DNA of 64,000 nt from Bradyrhizobium sp. Arg816. GTDB lineage: Bacteria > Pseudomonadota > Alphaproteobacteria > Rhizobiales > Xanthobacteraceae. The stretch's first letter is position 1. Each line of letters begins with the position of its first letter. Below are positions 1 to 10,308 of this stretch, piece by piece. The position numbers were made by a program, and so were the translations under genes. The stretch lies in contig NZ_JAPRAQ010000002.1 in the NCBI RefSeq assembly GCF_029989365.1, positions 1-64,000 on the forward strand, in the 5' to 3' direction. The notes under the pieces were generated by a model. It worked only from the letters and a program-made list of their open reading frames with translations. It was not told the origin of the DNA and did not search any database.

Positions 1-1
1 G

Positions 2-988
2 ATCAACTGCCGCGCCGACGTCAACCAGCTGCTTCCGCTGAAGTACAAATGGGCCTGGGAGAAGTATCTCTCAGGCTGCAACAATCACTGGATGCCGACC
101 GAAGTCTCGATGCAGGCCGACATCGCGTTATGGAAGTCGCGGGACGGGCTGACGGAGGACGAGCGGCGCGCGATCAAGCGCAATCTCGGCTTCTTCGCAG
201 CCTCGGAATCGCTCGTTGCCAACAACATCGTGCTGGCGATCTACCGTCACCTCACCAATCCGGAGTGCCGGCAGTACCTCCTTCGGCAGGCCTTCGAGGA
301 GGCGGTGCACACCCACACCTTCCAGTATATCGTCGAAAGCCTCGGCCTCGACGAAGGCGAGCTGTTCAACATGTACCGCGAGGTGCCGTCGATCACGGAC
401 AAGGCGGCCTGGGCGCTCAAGCACACGCAGCACCTGGACGATCCGTCGTTCCAGACGGGGACGCCGGATAGCGACCGCGCCTTCCTGCGCGATCTCGTCG
501 CCTTCTATGTCGTGTTCGAGGGGATGTGGTTCTACACCGGCTTCGCGCAGATACTGTCGCTTGGCCGCCGCAACAAGATGGTCGGCATCGCCGAGCAGTA
601 TCAATACATCCTGCGCGACGAGAGCATCCATCTCAACTTCGGCATCGACGTGATCAACCAGATCAAGATCGAGAACCCGCATCTGTGGACGGCGGCGTTC
701 CAGGATGAGGTTCGCGGCATGATCCGCGACGCAGCCGAGCTGGAAGCCGCTTACGGACGCGATACGATGCCGCGCGGCTTCCTCGGCCTGAATGCTGCGC
801 TCTGCGAGCAGTACATGCACTTCATCGCCAACCGGCGCTGTGCGCAGATCGGGCTCGCTCCGGTGTTCGCCGAGGTCGAGAACCCATTCCCGTGGATGTC
901 CGAGGCAATGGACCTGAAGAAGGAGAAGAACTTCTTCGAGACCCGCGTCATCGAATACCAGAATGGTGGTGCGCTGACTTGGGAATAG
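2..988 (+). CDS. nrdB: Ribonucleoside-diphosphate reductase beta subunit, class Ic-type (5' partial)
   Basis: Open from the window edge (first codon at 2), 328 residues visible; the start lies upstream. This is the metal-cofactor subunit that generates the oxidant used by NrdA to reduce ribonucleotides to deoxyribonucleotides in the cytoplasm. Counting from the Met at 92, the dimetal ligands read E39, E70, H73, E143, E177 and H180. The position of the tyrosyl radical (seven after E70) is Phe77. These spacings match the Chlamydia trachomatis R2c protein (E89, E120, H123, F127, E193, E227, H230) with a constant offset of 50. The C-terminus ends in a short tail of the kind that docks into the alpha subunit. 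Family assignment is very secure. Use of a Mn/Fe cofactor is inferred from Phe77. Confidence 0.95.
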   Translation: MNCRADVNQLLPLKYKWAWEKYLSGCNNHWMPTEVSMQADIALWKSRDGLTEDERRAIKRNLGFFAASESLVANNIVLAIYRHLTNPECRQYLLRQAFEEAVHTHTFQYIVESLGLDEGELFNMYREVPSITDKAAWALKHTQHLDDPSFQTGTPDSDRAFLRDLVAFYVVFEGMWFYTGFAQILSLGRRNKMVGIAEQYQYILRDESIHLNFGIDVINQIKIENPHLWTAAFQDEVRGMIRDAAELEAAYGRDTMPRGFLGLNAALCEQYMHFIANRRCAQIGLAPVFAEVENPFPWMSEAMDLKKEKNFFETRVIEYQNGGALTWE

Positions 989-1063
989 CGCCGATAATGG
1001 CTATGCCGCGGGCGTGTCACCTGCGCTTAAGCGGTGGCACGCGTGCGACAGCAGGGGGATGAG

Positions 1064-1522
1064 GTGGAGATCAGACGAGACGATCCGACGGCGCCCTATG
1101 TCGCCGACCTGTTGGCACATCATCTCGAGGAGCTGCGCAGCGTCATGGCCGAGCGCGCCTTCGCTCTCGATGCCACCGGCCTTTCGGCTGCCACCGTGAC
1201 CTTCTGGACGGCTTGGCAGGACGATATCCTGCGCGGGTTCGGTGCGCTGAAGGAGCTGGATCATACCCATGGCGAGGTGAAGTCGATGCGTGCCGCGCCG
1301 GCTGCGCGGGGCACCGGGGTAGGGCGCGCACTGCTGAGCCATATCGTCGCTGAAGCCCGCAGGCGGGGTTACGTGCACCTCAGCCTGGAGACCGGCACGG
1401 CAGCACTGCATGCGCCCGCCATCTCGCTCTACCGCAGCGCCGGTTTCGTCTCCTGCGCGCCGTTCGCCGACTATGAGGCAAGCCCACACAACCAGTTCAT
1501 GAGGCTCGACCTGACGGATTGA
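1064..1522 (+). CDS. GNAT family N-acetyltransferase
   Basis: Cytosolic acetyl-CoA-dependent acyltransferase of the GCN5 superfamily; substrate not predictable. The acetyl-CoA pyrophosphate-binding motif is visible as APAARGTGVGRALL, followed by the usual helix and a C-terminal ALYRSAGF-like strand (SLYRSAGF). I chose GTG 1064 (152 aa) because AGGGGG lies just upstream; an in-frame GTG at 1034 would add 10 residues with no clear ribosome-binding site. It follows nrdB by 75 nt on the same strand, but nothing suggests a functional link. Confidence 0.8.
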   Translation: MEIRRDDPTAPYVADLLAHHLEELRSVMAERAFALDATGLSAATVTFWTAWQDDILRGFGALKELDHTHGEVKSMRAAPAARGTGVGRALLSHIVAEARRRGYVHLSLETGTAALHAPAISLYRSAGFVSCAPFADYEASPHNQFMRLDLTD

Positions 1523-1954
1523 ACTGCCTTCGCCTGCGGCGCATTTGCGGGTGGGCTATTGTTACGGTCCGGAGAGGGTGGGGTATCGCCGACAAAGGAG
1601 GGCGGCACCGACTCACCTTAGTGCGCTTCGTCATCGAGTCGAAGTCAGGTGCGCCAAGCCTAGGAAGCGATCTTGAGTTGTGGATCGTCATCTTCACGAG
1701 GGTATCTCAGTAGTCCCGCGCGTGTCCTTCGAGCCACGATTGTGCCGTCTCTGCAACACTCATCTTGGATTAAACCCTTATCTCCGTCCGTTCGCATCAG
1801 CGCCGCTTTTTAGCCACACCCGAACATGAATAAAATCGCTCTAAAGTTTGAAGGGCATCGGCGGTCTTCGAAGGACGGGAAATCCCAAGGTCGATTCAAA
1901 TCTTGGCTCTGATTTTTCGGGTCTGAAAGGGTTGGCCGGGGAAACTGGTTTGCG
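1523..1954. other. Non-coding gap upstream of ilvD
   Basis: 432 bp between the GNAT gene and ilvD. It is AT-richer than its surroundings around 1740-1860, as expected for a promoter region. I see no convincing ORF, attenuator, leader peptide or riboswitch. Weak short ORFs at 1519-1713 and 1497-1697 have no recognisable family. Confidence 0.4.
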
Positions 1955-3679
1955 ATGGACGCGAAGACCGACATCAAGCAGAGGCTGCCGAGCCGTCATG
2001 TGACGGAAGGCCCGACGCGCGCGCCGCACCGGTCCTACTTCTACGCCATGGGTCTGACCACCGAGCAGATCCACCAGCCCTTCGTCGGCGTCGCCTCCTG
2101 CTGGAACGAGGCCGCCCCCTGCAACATCTCCCTGATGCGCCAGGCTCAGGCGGTGAAGAAGGGCGTGGCATCCGCCGGTGGCACGCCCCGTGAATTCTGC
2201 ACCATCACCGTCACCGACGGCATCGCCATGGGCCATGACGGCATGCGCTCGTCGCTGCCGTCGCGCGAGTGCATCGCCGATTCCGTCGAGCTGACCGTGC
2301 GCGGCCACGCCTATGATGCGCTCGTGGGCCTTGCCGGTTGCGACAAGTCGCTGCCGGGCATGATGATGGCGATGGTCCGTCTCAACGTGCCCTCGATCTT
2401 CATCTACGGCGGCTCGATTCTGCCCGGCAATTTCCGCGGCCAGCAGGTCACCGTCCAGGACATGTTCGAGGCGGTCGGCAAGCACTCGGTCGGCGCCATG
2501 TCGGACGAGGACCTCGACGAGATCGAGCGCGTAGCGTGCCCCTCGGCGGGCGCCTGCGGCGCGCAGTTCACCGCCAACACCATGGCGACCGTCTCCGAGG
2601 CGATCGGGCTGGCGCTGCCGTACTCGGCCGGCGCCCCGGCACCGTATGAAATCCGCGACGCCTTCTGCATGACCGCGGGCGAGAAGGTCATGGACTTGAT
2701 CGCCTCCAATCTCCGGCCGCGCGACATCGTGACACGGAAGGCGCTGGAGAACGCCGCCGCCGTGGTCGCGGCGTCCGGCGGCTCGACCAATGCTGCACTG
2801 CACCTGCCGGCAATCGCGCATGAGTGCGGCATCAAGTTCGACCTGTTCGACGTCGCCGAAATCTTCAAAAAGACACCATATGTCGCGGATTTGAAGCCGG
2901 GTGGCCGTTATGTCGCCAAAGACATGTTTGAAGTAGGTGGCATACCGCTTCTGATGAAGACGCTGCTCGACAACGGATTTCTCCACGGCGACTGCATTAC
3001 GGTCACCGGTCGAACGATCGCCGAAAACCTCAAAAGCGTGAAGTGGAATCCGCACCAGGATGTGGTGCACCCGGCAGACAAGCCGATCACCGTCACAGGT
3101 GGTGTGGTCGGTCTGAAGGGCAATCTGGCGCCAGAAGGTGCGATCGTGAAAGTCGCGGGAATGTCTAACCTGAGGTTCACCGGTCCGGCGCGATGCTTCG
3201 ACCGGGAGGAGGACGCCTTCGAGGCCGTCCAGAACCGCACCTACAGGGAAGGCGAAGTCATCGTGATCCGCTACGAGGGCCCCAAGGGCGGTCCCGGCAT
3301 GCGGGAAATGCTCCAGACCACCGCGGCGCTGACCGGCCAGGGCATGGGCGGCAAGATCGCGCTCATCACCGACGGCCGCTTCTCCGGCGCCACCCGCGGC
3401 TTCTGCATCGGCCATGTCGGGCCGGAAGCCGCCATCGGCGGCCCGATCGGGCTGCTCGAGGATGGCGACATCATCGAGATCGACGCGGTCGCAGGTACCC
3501 TTAACGTAAAATTGAGCGACCAGGAGCTCGCCCAGCGCAAGACCAAATGGAGCGCTCGCGCGACTAACCACACGTCGGGTGCGCTCTGGAAGTATGCTCA
3601 GCAGGTTGGACCAGCGGTCGGTGGGGCAGTAACCCATCCGGGCGGCGCGCACGAGAAACAGTGCTATGCGGACATCTAG
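1955..3679 (+). CDS. ilvD: Dihydroxy-acid dehydratase
   Basis: Converts 2,3-dihydroxy-3-methylbutanoate (or -methylpentanoate) to the 2-keto acid in valine, isoleucine and leucine synthesis; cytoplasmic Fe-S enzyme. The 574-aa length is normal. The three conserved cluster cysteines are visible at C49 (ASCWNE), C129 (GCDKS) and C201 (GACGAQF). The C-terminal region carries DGRFSG and GPEA motifs. ATG 1955 gives the family's usual N-terminus. The stop overlaps the next gene by 14 nt. Start and frame are unambiguous. Confidence 0.97.
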   Translation: MDAKTDIKQRLPSRHVTEGPTRAPHRSYFYAMGLTTEQIHQPFVGVASCWNEAAPCNISLMRQAQAVKKGVASAGGTPREFCTITVTDGIAMGHDGMRSSLPSRECIADSVELTVRGHAYDALVGLAGCDKSLPGMMMAMVRLNVPSIFIYGGSILPGNFRGQQVTVQDMFEAVGKHSVGAMSDEDLDEIERVACPSAGACGAQFTANTMATVSEAIGLALPYSAGAPAPYEIRDAFCMTAGEKVMDLIASNLRPRDIVTRKALENAAAVVAASGGSTNAALHLPAIAHECGIKFDLFDVAEIFKKTPYVADLKPGGRYVAKDMFEVGGIPLLMKTLLDNGFLHGDCITVTGRTIAENLKSVKWNPHQDVVHPADKPITVTGGVVGLKGNLAPEGAIVKVAGMSNLRFTGPARCFDREEDAFEAVQNRTYREGEVIVIRYEGPKGGPGMREMLQTTAALTGQGMGGKIALITDGRFSGATRGFCIGHVGPEAAIGGPIGLLEDGDIIEIDAVAGTLNVKLSDQELAQRKTKWSARATNHTSGALWKYAQQVGPAVGGAVTHPGGAHEKQCYADI

Positions 3680-4496
3680 GCGTGCCATAGTTGCGTTTGT
3701 GTTGGGGGCCGGAGCGCTGGCCGCGCCGGCGCTCGCCTTTGACGGCTCGGCCAGCAAGGATGCGGCCCTTCCGGTCGTGACCACCTTGCCGGGCGCCGCG
3801 GGTGCCGTGCGCAGCAAGGTGGCGGCACCGGCGACCACGCCCCAGGAAACCTCGCTCAGCGCCCTGCAATATGCCGCCGAAGGCGGTCATCCCGGCGCTC
3901 AGTTCAAGCTTGGCCGCATGTATGCCAACGGCGACGGCGTCGCCCAGGACGACGTGCGCGCCTTCGAATATTTCAGCCGCATCGCCAATGCGCATGCCGA
4001 GGACAGCCCGTCGGCGCCGCAGGCGCAGGTCGTGGCCAACGCCTTCGTCGCGCTCGGCCGCTATTATCTGAGCGGTATCCCGAACTCGAAAATCAAGCCG
4101 GATACGGACCGGGCGCGGGAGATGTTCTCCTATGCGGCCTCCTATTTCGGCAACGCGGATGCGCAGTACGATCTCGCCCGGCTGTATCTGAAGACCCCGG
4201 ACGCCTCGCGCGAGGATTTCCGCTATGGCGCGCGCTGGCTCGGCCTTGCCGCCCAGAAGGGGCAGCACGAGGCGCAGGCGCTGCTCGGCCAGATGTTGTT
4301 CAATGGCGACCGCCTGCCGCGGCAGGCCGCGCGCGGCCTGATGTGGCTGACGCTGGCGCGTGACAGCGCCGGTATCGAGGAAACCTGGATCAAGGAAAGC
4401 TACAACCGCGCTTTCGCAAAGGCCTCGGATGACGACCGCGCCATGTGCCTGCAAATGCTGGAACAGTGGGTGCAGGGCGTTCAGGGCCGCCGGTAG
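3666..4496 (+). CDS. Periplasmic Sel1-repeat protein, ExoR-like
   Basis: 276 aa with an N-terminal signal peptide (RRAIVAFVLGAGALAAPALA, cleavage about residue 24), so periplasmic. It contains several Sel1/TPR-like helical repeats, for example AAEGGHPGAQFKLGRMYANG near residues 70-90, NADAQYDLARLY near 160 and GQHEAQALLGQMLFNG near 195-215. The pattern and length resemble rhizobial ExoR, the periplasmic inhibitor of the ExoS/ChvI system controlling exopolysaccharide and motility. That similarity is from memory of the family, so I leave the symbol blank. ATG 3666 sits inside the end of ilvD, a 14-nt overlap implying co-transcription. Confidence 0.8.
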   Translation: MRTSRRAIVAFVLGAGALAAPALAFDGSASKDAALPVVTTLPGAAGAVRSKVAAPATTPQETSLSALQYAAEGGHPGAQFKLGRMYANGDGVAQDDVRAFEYFSRIANAHAEDSPSAPQAQVVANAFVALGRYYLSGIPNSKIKPDTDRAREMFSYAASYFGNADAQYDLARLYLKTPDASREDFRYGARWLGLAAQKGQHEAQALLGQMLFNGDRLPRQAARGLMWLTLARDSAGIEETWIKESYNRAFAKASDDDRAMCLQMLEQWVQGVQGRR

Positions 4497-4527
4497 TAGG
4501 TACCCCCGCCGGGTAGGTTAGCCCGCG

Positions 4528-4573
4528 GCTGCGCAAAGCGCAGTCCGCCGGCTGCGCGAAGCGCAGTCCGCCG
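4528..4573. repeat. Two tandem 23-bp hairpin units
   Basis: Two head-to-tail 23-bp copies (4528-4550 and 4551-4573) differing at one base. Each contains a 6-bp stem CTGCGC/GCGCAG with a 3-nt loop (AAA or GAA). They lie between the convergent Sel1-protein and xthA genes, where they could act as a bidirectional terminator or mRNA-end stabiliser; no T-run follows. Confidence 0.6.
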
Positions 4574-4601
4574 GCGCCATCCAGCGCCTCCAGGCATCAG
4601 C

Positions 4602-5399
4602 TCAAGCCGCCTCCAGATCCAGATCCGCCCATACCGGCACGTGGTCCGACGGCTTCTCCCAAGCCCGCACATAGCTGTCGATGCCGACATTGGCGAGCCG
4701 GTCGCTGGCCTGCGGCGACAGCAGCAGATGGTCGATCCTCAAGCCATGGTTCTTCTGCCAGGCGCCGGCCTGGTAGTCCCAGAAGGTGTAGAGCCCGGGT
4801 TCGTCGGTGACTGCGCGCAGGGCGTCGGTGAGGCCGAGGCCCAGCAGGGACTGAAAGCTCTCCCGCGTCTCGGCCTTGAACAGGGCGTCCTCGGTCCAGG
4901 CGGCCGGGTTGTGGACGTCGCGGGCATGCGGGATGACGTTGAAGTCGCCTGCGAGGATCAGCGGCTCCTCGGCCTTGAGGCGCTCCCTCGAATACTCAAG
5001 AAGCCGCGACATCCATTTGAGCTTGTAGGGATATTTCTCGGTCCCGACCGGATTGCCGTTGGGCAGATAGAGGCAGGCGATGCGCATCACACCGTGCTTG
5101 AGCGTGACCACGCCCTCGAGGAAACGGGCGTGAGCGTCCTCGTCGTCGCCGGCGAGCCCCGACTTGGTCTCGTCGAAGCGGAGCTTCGAGAGCAAAGCGA
5201 CGCCGTTGAAGGTCTTCTGACCGTGGGTGACCACGTTGTAGCCCAGCGCCTCGATCTCCAGCCGCGGAAAGGCCTCGTCGACGCATTTGATCTCCTGCAG
5301 GCAGACGATGTCCGGCTGGCACTCCTTCAGCCAGGTCAACAGCAGGTCGATCCGCTGCCGGACCGAGTTCACGTTCCAGGTAGCAACTCTGATGGGCAT
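4602..5399 (-). CDS. xthA: Exodeoxyribonuclease III
   Basis: AP endonuclease / 3'-5' exonuclease of the endonuclease-exonuclease-phosphatase fold; acts in base-excision repair in the cytoplasm. 265 aa, close to the E. coli length (268). Visible motifs in order: TWNVNS at the N-terminus, CLQEIK with the metal-binding Glu, YLPNGN, AGDFNV, LRIDHLL, and the C-terminal SDHVPV with the catalytic Asp-His. It is divergent from the histidine kinase gene, with a 133-bp intergenic region containing a 16-bp palindrome. Confidence 0.96.
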   Translation of the reverse strand: MPIRVATWNVNSVRQRIDLLLTWLKECQPDIVCLQEIKCVDEAFPRLEIEALGYNVVTHGQKTFNGVALLSKLRFDETKSGLAGDDEDAHARFLEGVVTLKHGVMRIACLYLPNGNPVGTEKYPYKLKWMSRLLEYSRERLKAEEPLILAGDFNVIPHARDVHNPAAWTEDALFKAETRESFQSLLGLGLTDALRAVTDEPGLYTFWDYQAGAWQKNHGLRIDHLLLSPQASDRLANVGIDSYVRAWEKPSDHVPVWADLDLEAA

Positions 5400-5484
5400 T
5401 GGTGGGGCTCCGGGCAGGGGCCATGGTTAGAACAAACTGCAAACGCGCCCGTCAAGGACGCCGCAAAATCTCCCACAAAATTAA

Positions 5485-5500
5485 CCCGGCTTAAGCCGGG
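5485..5500. promoter_or_regulatory. 16-bp perfect palindrome between xthA and the hybrid kinase
   Basis: CCCGGCTTAAGCCGGG reads identically on both strands and has no loop, which suits a protein-binding dyad better than an RNA hairpin. It lies 33 nt before the kinase start codon and 86 nt before the divergent xthA start. The binding protein is unknown. Confidence 0.3.
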
Positions 5501-5532
5501 CTCGGGCCATTGATACCGAAAAGGTTTTTCGA

Positions 5533-7863
<2,331 letters not shown>

Positions 7864-7869
7864 GCGCTC

Positions 7870-7900
7870 AGATCGAGAAGCTGGTCCCGCAGCCGCAGGA
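7870..7900 (-). pseudogene. Fossil copy of the erpA 3' end (left 31-bp direct repeat)
   Basis: Exactly 31 bp identical to 9858-9888. On the minus strand it encodes SCGCGTSFSI, the C-terminus of the ErpA/IscA protein, followed by its own TGA stop (7868-7870), whereas the intact gene uses TAG. It is 7 nt past the kinase stop. With the intact erpA end it brackets a ~2-kb segment, as expected for insertion at a gene 3' end. Confidence 0.75.
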
Positions 7901-7940
7901 TGGCTACGAGCGCGTACGCCGGCAATGTAACGCTGCGCCG

Positions 7941-8843
7941 TTACAGTTTTCCATAGACGCGCCCGGCGACCGCCCTCAGGCGCTCGACCGAGCCGGACTC
8001 GGGATGCGGCTTGACCGGCGCAAACAGGATCGAAGCCTGCCGGCCGCTCTTCCAGACATAGATGTTGACGGCGTTGCCGTTGCCCTTGGTGCAGGAATGC
8101 TCGCCGAACGCTTCACTGCCGAGCTCGGGTATCGTCACGTGTTTGCACGGGCCGGGGCGTTTCATCATGCCGATGACCGTGTCGCGCGAGATCGCGATCA
8201 CCGCGACGGTCATGGTGTTGGCCTCGCGATCGAACATCATGCAGCTACCCGCGCCGGTCCGCTGGACCGTCAGCGTGCCCTTGTCGAGAAAGCCGTCGGC
8301 ATCGGCGGCAGTGAGCCACTCGCAATTGCCGAACCGTTCGCTGCTCTTGCTCACGTTGGCGATGGCAACGCGCGCGGCTTCGGCGATCGGCCCGAGCAGC
8401 GCGCCATCGGCGCGCCGGCCGATCGGATAGACGCTGATCTGCAGAATGTAATCGCCGGACAAGGCGACGACCGAGGCCTCCTGGCGCTCTGCGCCGGCGA
8501 CGCTCGTTCCGACCCGTCCTTCGTCGCCGATGTCAGCGACTGCGTTAAGCGGCAAGCGCTCGCCAAGCGTCTTGACGAAGGTCACGTACAATTCCCTGGC
8601 GCGGTCCTTGTCGGGATTGCGGAATACGGTCAACATCATCGTGTCGCCGCGTCCGCCCTGATAGATGCAGCCGCGGCCGTCCTGATTTGAAATCAGTGAC
8701 CATTTGAGCGCCGGCATCGCGCCGGCGAGCTCCTGGGCGCTGATGAATCGGCAGGTTTCGGCAGCGCTCACGGAAAACACCGGGACGGCTGCCATTGCAA
8801 GGAATAGAGCGAGGCAAGAGAACAGACGATCAATAATACGCAT
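7941..8843 (-). CDS. Secreted protein of unknown function with an internal duplication
   Basis: I do not recognise a named family. From ATG 8843 (300 aa) the protein begins with a signal peptide (MRIIDRLFSCLALFLAMAAV, cleavage after VSA), giving an exported or periplasmic product. Two halves look alike: each starts with a Cys, a short hydrophobic segment and Ala/Asp-rich helix (CRFISAQELAGAM near 30, CEWLTAADADGFL near 175), then a second Cys (CIYQGG; CMMFDR) and a strand (MMLTVFR; MTVAVIA). This suggests two copies of one small disulfide-containing domain. It lies within the segment flanked by erpA-tail repeats. An upstream extension to 8924 is unlikely because it would bury the signal peptide. 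Confidence 0.7.
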   Translation of the reverse strand: MRIIDRLFSCLALFLAMAAVPVFSVSAAETCRFISAQELAGAMPALKWSLISNQDGRGCIYQGGRGDTMMLTVFRNPDKDRARELYVTFVKTLGERLPLNAVADIGDEGRVGTSVAGAERQEASVVALSGDYILQISVYPIGRRADGALLGPIAEAARVAIANVSKSSERFGNCEWLTAADADGFLDKGTLTVQRTGAGSCMMFDREANTMTVAVIAISRDTVIGMMKRPGPCKHVTIPELGSEAFGEHSCTKGNGNAVNIYVWKSGRQASILFAPVKPHPESGSVERLRAVAGRVYGKL

Positions 8844-9082
8844 TGGATAATTTAATACCGCTGTTGGCACGCCACGGCAGATGAAGATGGGCACTACTTG
8901 CTTCGTCGTGGCGGTATGATGCAACGTTCAATTTTGCTCGGCTGCTGCCCAGGGCGGACGTGAGCCGCCGATGCTGCTATGATGATCAACCGGATTTTGG
9001 ATGGGGCCACCGCCTACTTCCGCTGAACGCGCTGACCGGACATGGCTGCATTAACATTGCGACAGGACGGGAAGGAGGTGCC

Positions 9083-9604
9083 GTGCGGAAAACGATCGCG
9101 GTATTGGGCTCTGCCCTCTTCTTTGCGGTTGCGCCTAGCTCGGTGGCGGGGCTCGTTCCCTGGTGGATTACGCGTTGGGAGTTTCGGCCGCCCTTCTTCG
9201 ATCTCGACGCGACACGCGCCATCGGGATCCTGTTGATCGTTGCCGGTCTACCCGGGCTTGTCGACTCGTTTGCACGCTTTGCGCTGCAAGGATTGGGCAC
9301 GCCGGCGCCGATCGCACCGACGCAGAACCTCGTGGTGACGGGTCTCTATCGCTATGTGCGCAATCCTATTTACGTTGCCCTTGTCGCCGTCATTTTGGGC
9401 CAAGCGGTCTTGTTCGGCGACCAGCGCCTTCTTGGGTACGGTGTGTTGGTGTGGCTTGCCTTCCACGCGTTTGTCGTGGGGTACGAGGAGCCGGCGCTCG
9501 TTCGTAGCTTCGGAACGGAGTACGAGGATTTCCGGGCCAATGTCCCGCGCTGGATTCCGCGGCTCACGCCCTGGCGAGCCGCACGACGCCGGAATCATTC
9601 GTGA
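9083..9604 (+). CDS. Small membrane methyltransferase, isoprenylcysteine/phospholipid methyltransferase-like
   Basis: 173 aa, several hydrophobic segments (about residues 3-25, 45-65, 95-135). The conserved NLVVTGLYRYVRNPIYVAL segment and a C-terminal EEPALVRSFGTEYEDFRANV segment are hallmarks of the ICMT/PEMT superfamily, which methylates small substrates with S-adenosylmethionine at the membrane; the bacterial substrate is unknown. I chose GTG 9083 because AAGGAGGT lies 4 nt upstream; the ORF extends back to 8960 without a better site. It lies inside the repeat-flanked segment and is divergent from the secreted-protein gene. Confidence 0.75.
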   Translation: MRKTIAVLGSALFFAVAPSSVAGLVPWWITRWEFRPPFFDLDATRAIGILLIVAGLPGLVDSFARFALQGLGTPAPIAPTQNLVVTGLYRYVRNPIYVALVAVILGQAVLFGDQRLLGYGVLVWLAFHAFVVGYEEPALVRSFGTEYEDFRANVPRWIPRLTPWRAARRRNHS

Positions 9605-9855
9605 CGCGGGCGCCACCGCGGGAAGGGCGTAGGAGCGTGCCCGTCGTAAAATGGCGCGAGAATGATTGGACTGCGGCAGGGGCCGCTTCGGCGTCAGACT
9701 GTATCGGACCCGCCGAGCCCCCTTGGGGACCTCGCGATGATCACAAGTTACCCCTGATTTGCCCGACGCGTCAAACGGTTTTCGTAAAGTCCGAAATGCA
9801 TCGTGCCGACTCCCGGCTACTGTGCATGGGGTTGTTTTTCAGATTTTAAGTCGGG

Positions 9856-10185
9856 CTAGATCGAGAAGCTGGTCCCGCAGCCGCAGGACGCCGTCGCGTT
9901 GGGATTGTTGACGCGGAACGAGGCGCCGATCAGATCATCGACGAAATCGACCTGCGAGCCCGCCAGGAACGGCTGAGAGGCGGAATCGACCAGCACGACC
10001 GCATTCTCCTGCTCGATCACGAGATCGTCGTCGGTGCGGTCGCGGTCGATGTCGAACTTGTACTGGAAGCCCGAGCAGCCGCCGCCCTCGACGGAGATGC
10101 GCAGCATCGCGCCAGAACCTTCGCCCTTGAGGATCTCCCCAATCCGGCGTGCGGCGCGGTCACTGATGGTCACGTCAGTCGTCAT
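9856..10185 (-). CDS. erpA: A-type Fe-S cluster carrier (ErpA/IscA/HesB family)
   Basis: 109 aa cytoplasmic carrier that accepts Fe-S clusters and delivers them to apoproteins. The three invariant cysteines are present: C37 (GGGCSGFQY), C101 and C103 (SCGCGTSF). Length and spacing are normal. I call it ErpA because of its place beside dgt in related genomes, but IscA-type naming is possible. It is divergent from dgt; the intergenic region holds an inverted repeat. Its last 31 bp are duplicated at 7870-7900. Confidence 0.9.
   Translation of the reverse strand: MTTDVTISDRAARRIGEILKGEGSGAMLRISVEGGGCSGFQYKFDIDRDRTDDDLVIEQENAVVLVDSASQPFLAGSQVDFVDDLIGASFRVNNPNATASCGCGTSFSI
9858..9888. repeat. Right copy of the 31-bp direct repeat
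   Basis: Lies within the 3' end of erpA and is identical over 31 bp to 7870-7900 in the same orientation; similarity stops abruptly on both sides. The distance between copies is 1,988 bp start to start. Confidence 0.85.
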
Positions 10186-10211
10186 AGCTCGTCTCCGATA
10201 GTCCCGCGGTC

Positions 10212-10244
10212 ATACCAAGTTCACTTGCCCAATTCATTTGGTAT
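10212..10244. promoter_or_regulatory. Inverted repeat between erpA and dgt
   Basis: ATACCAA at 10212-10218 and TTGGTAT at 10238-10244 are perfect inverted arms separated by 19 bp, in the 123-bp region between the divergent erpA and dgt starts. This could be an operator or part of a dispersed palindrome. I cannot match it to a known iron or Fe-S regulator site. Confidence 0.3.
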
Positions 10245-10308
10245 CCCGGGTCCGGCATAGTTAAGTGCAAGCATACGCAGAATCAAATGGATAGGGACTA
10301 AATTCGTC

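Noticed and set aside
1523-1954. Riboswitch, T-box or attenuator in front of ilvD
   Set aside because: No leader peptide with branched-chain codons and no terminator/antiterminator pair could be drawn.
1841-3838. 665-aa open frame antisense to ilvD
   Set aside because: High-GC shadow frame: the plus strand encodes a full-length IlvD with all motifs. The minus-strand product is rich in Arg/Ala/Gly/Asp and resembles no family.
9605-9855. Short plus-strand frame 9601-9849
   Set aside because: Overlaps the methyltransferase 3' end, has no RBS and no known domain. It is treated as non-coding.
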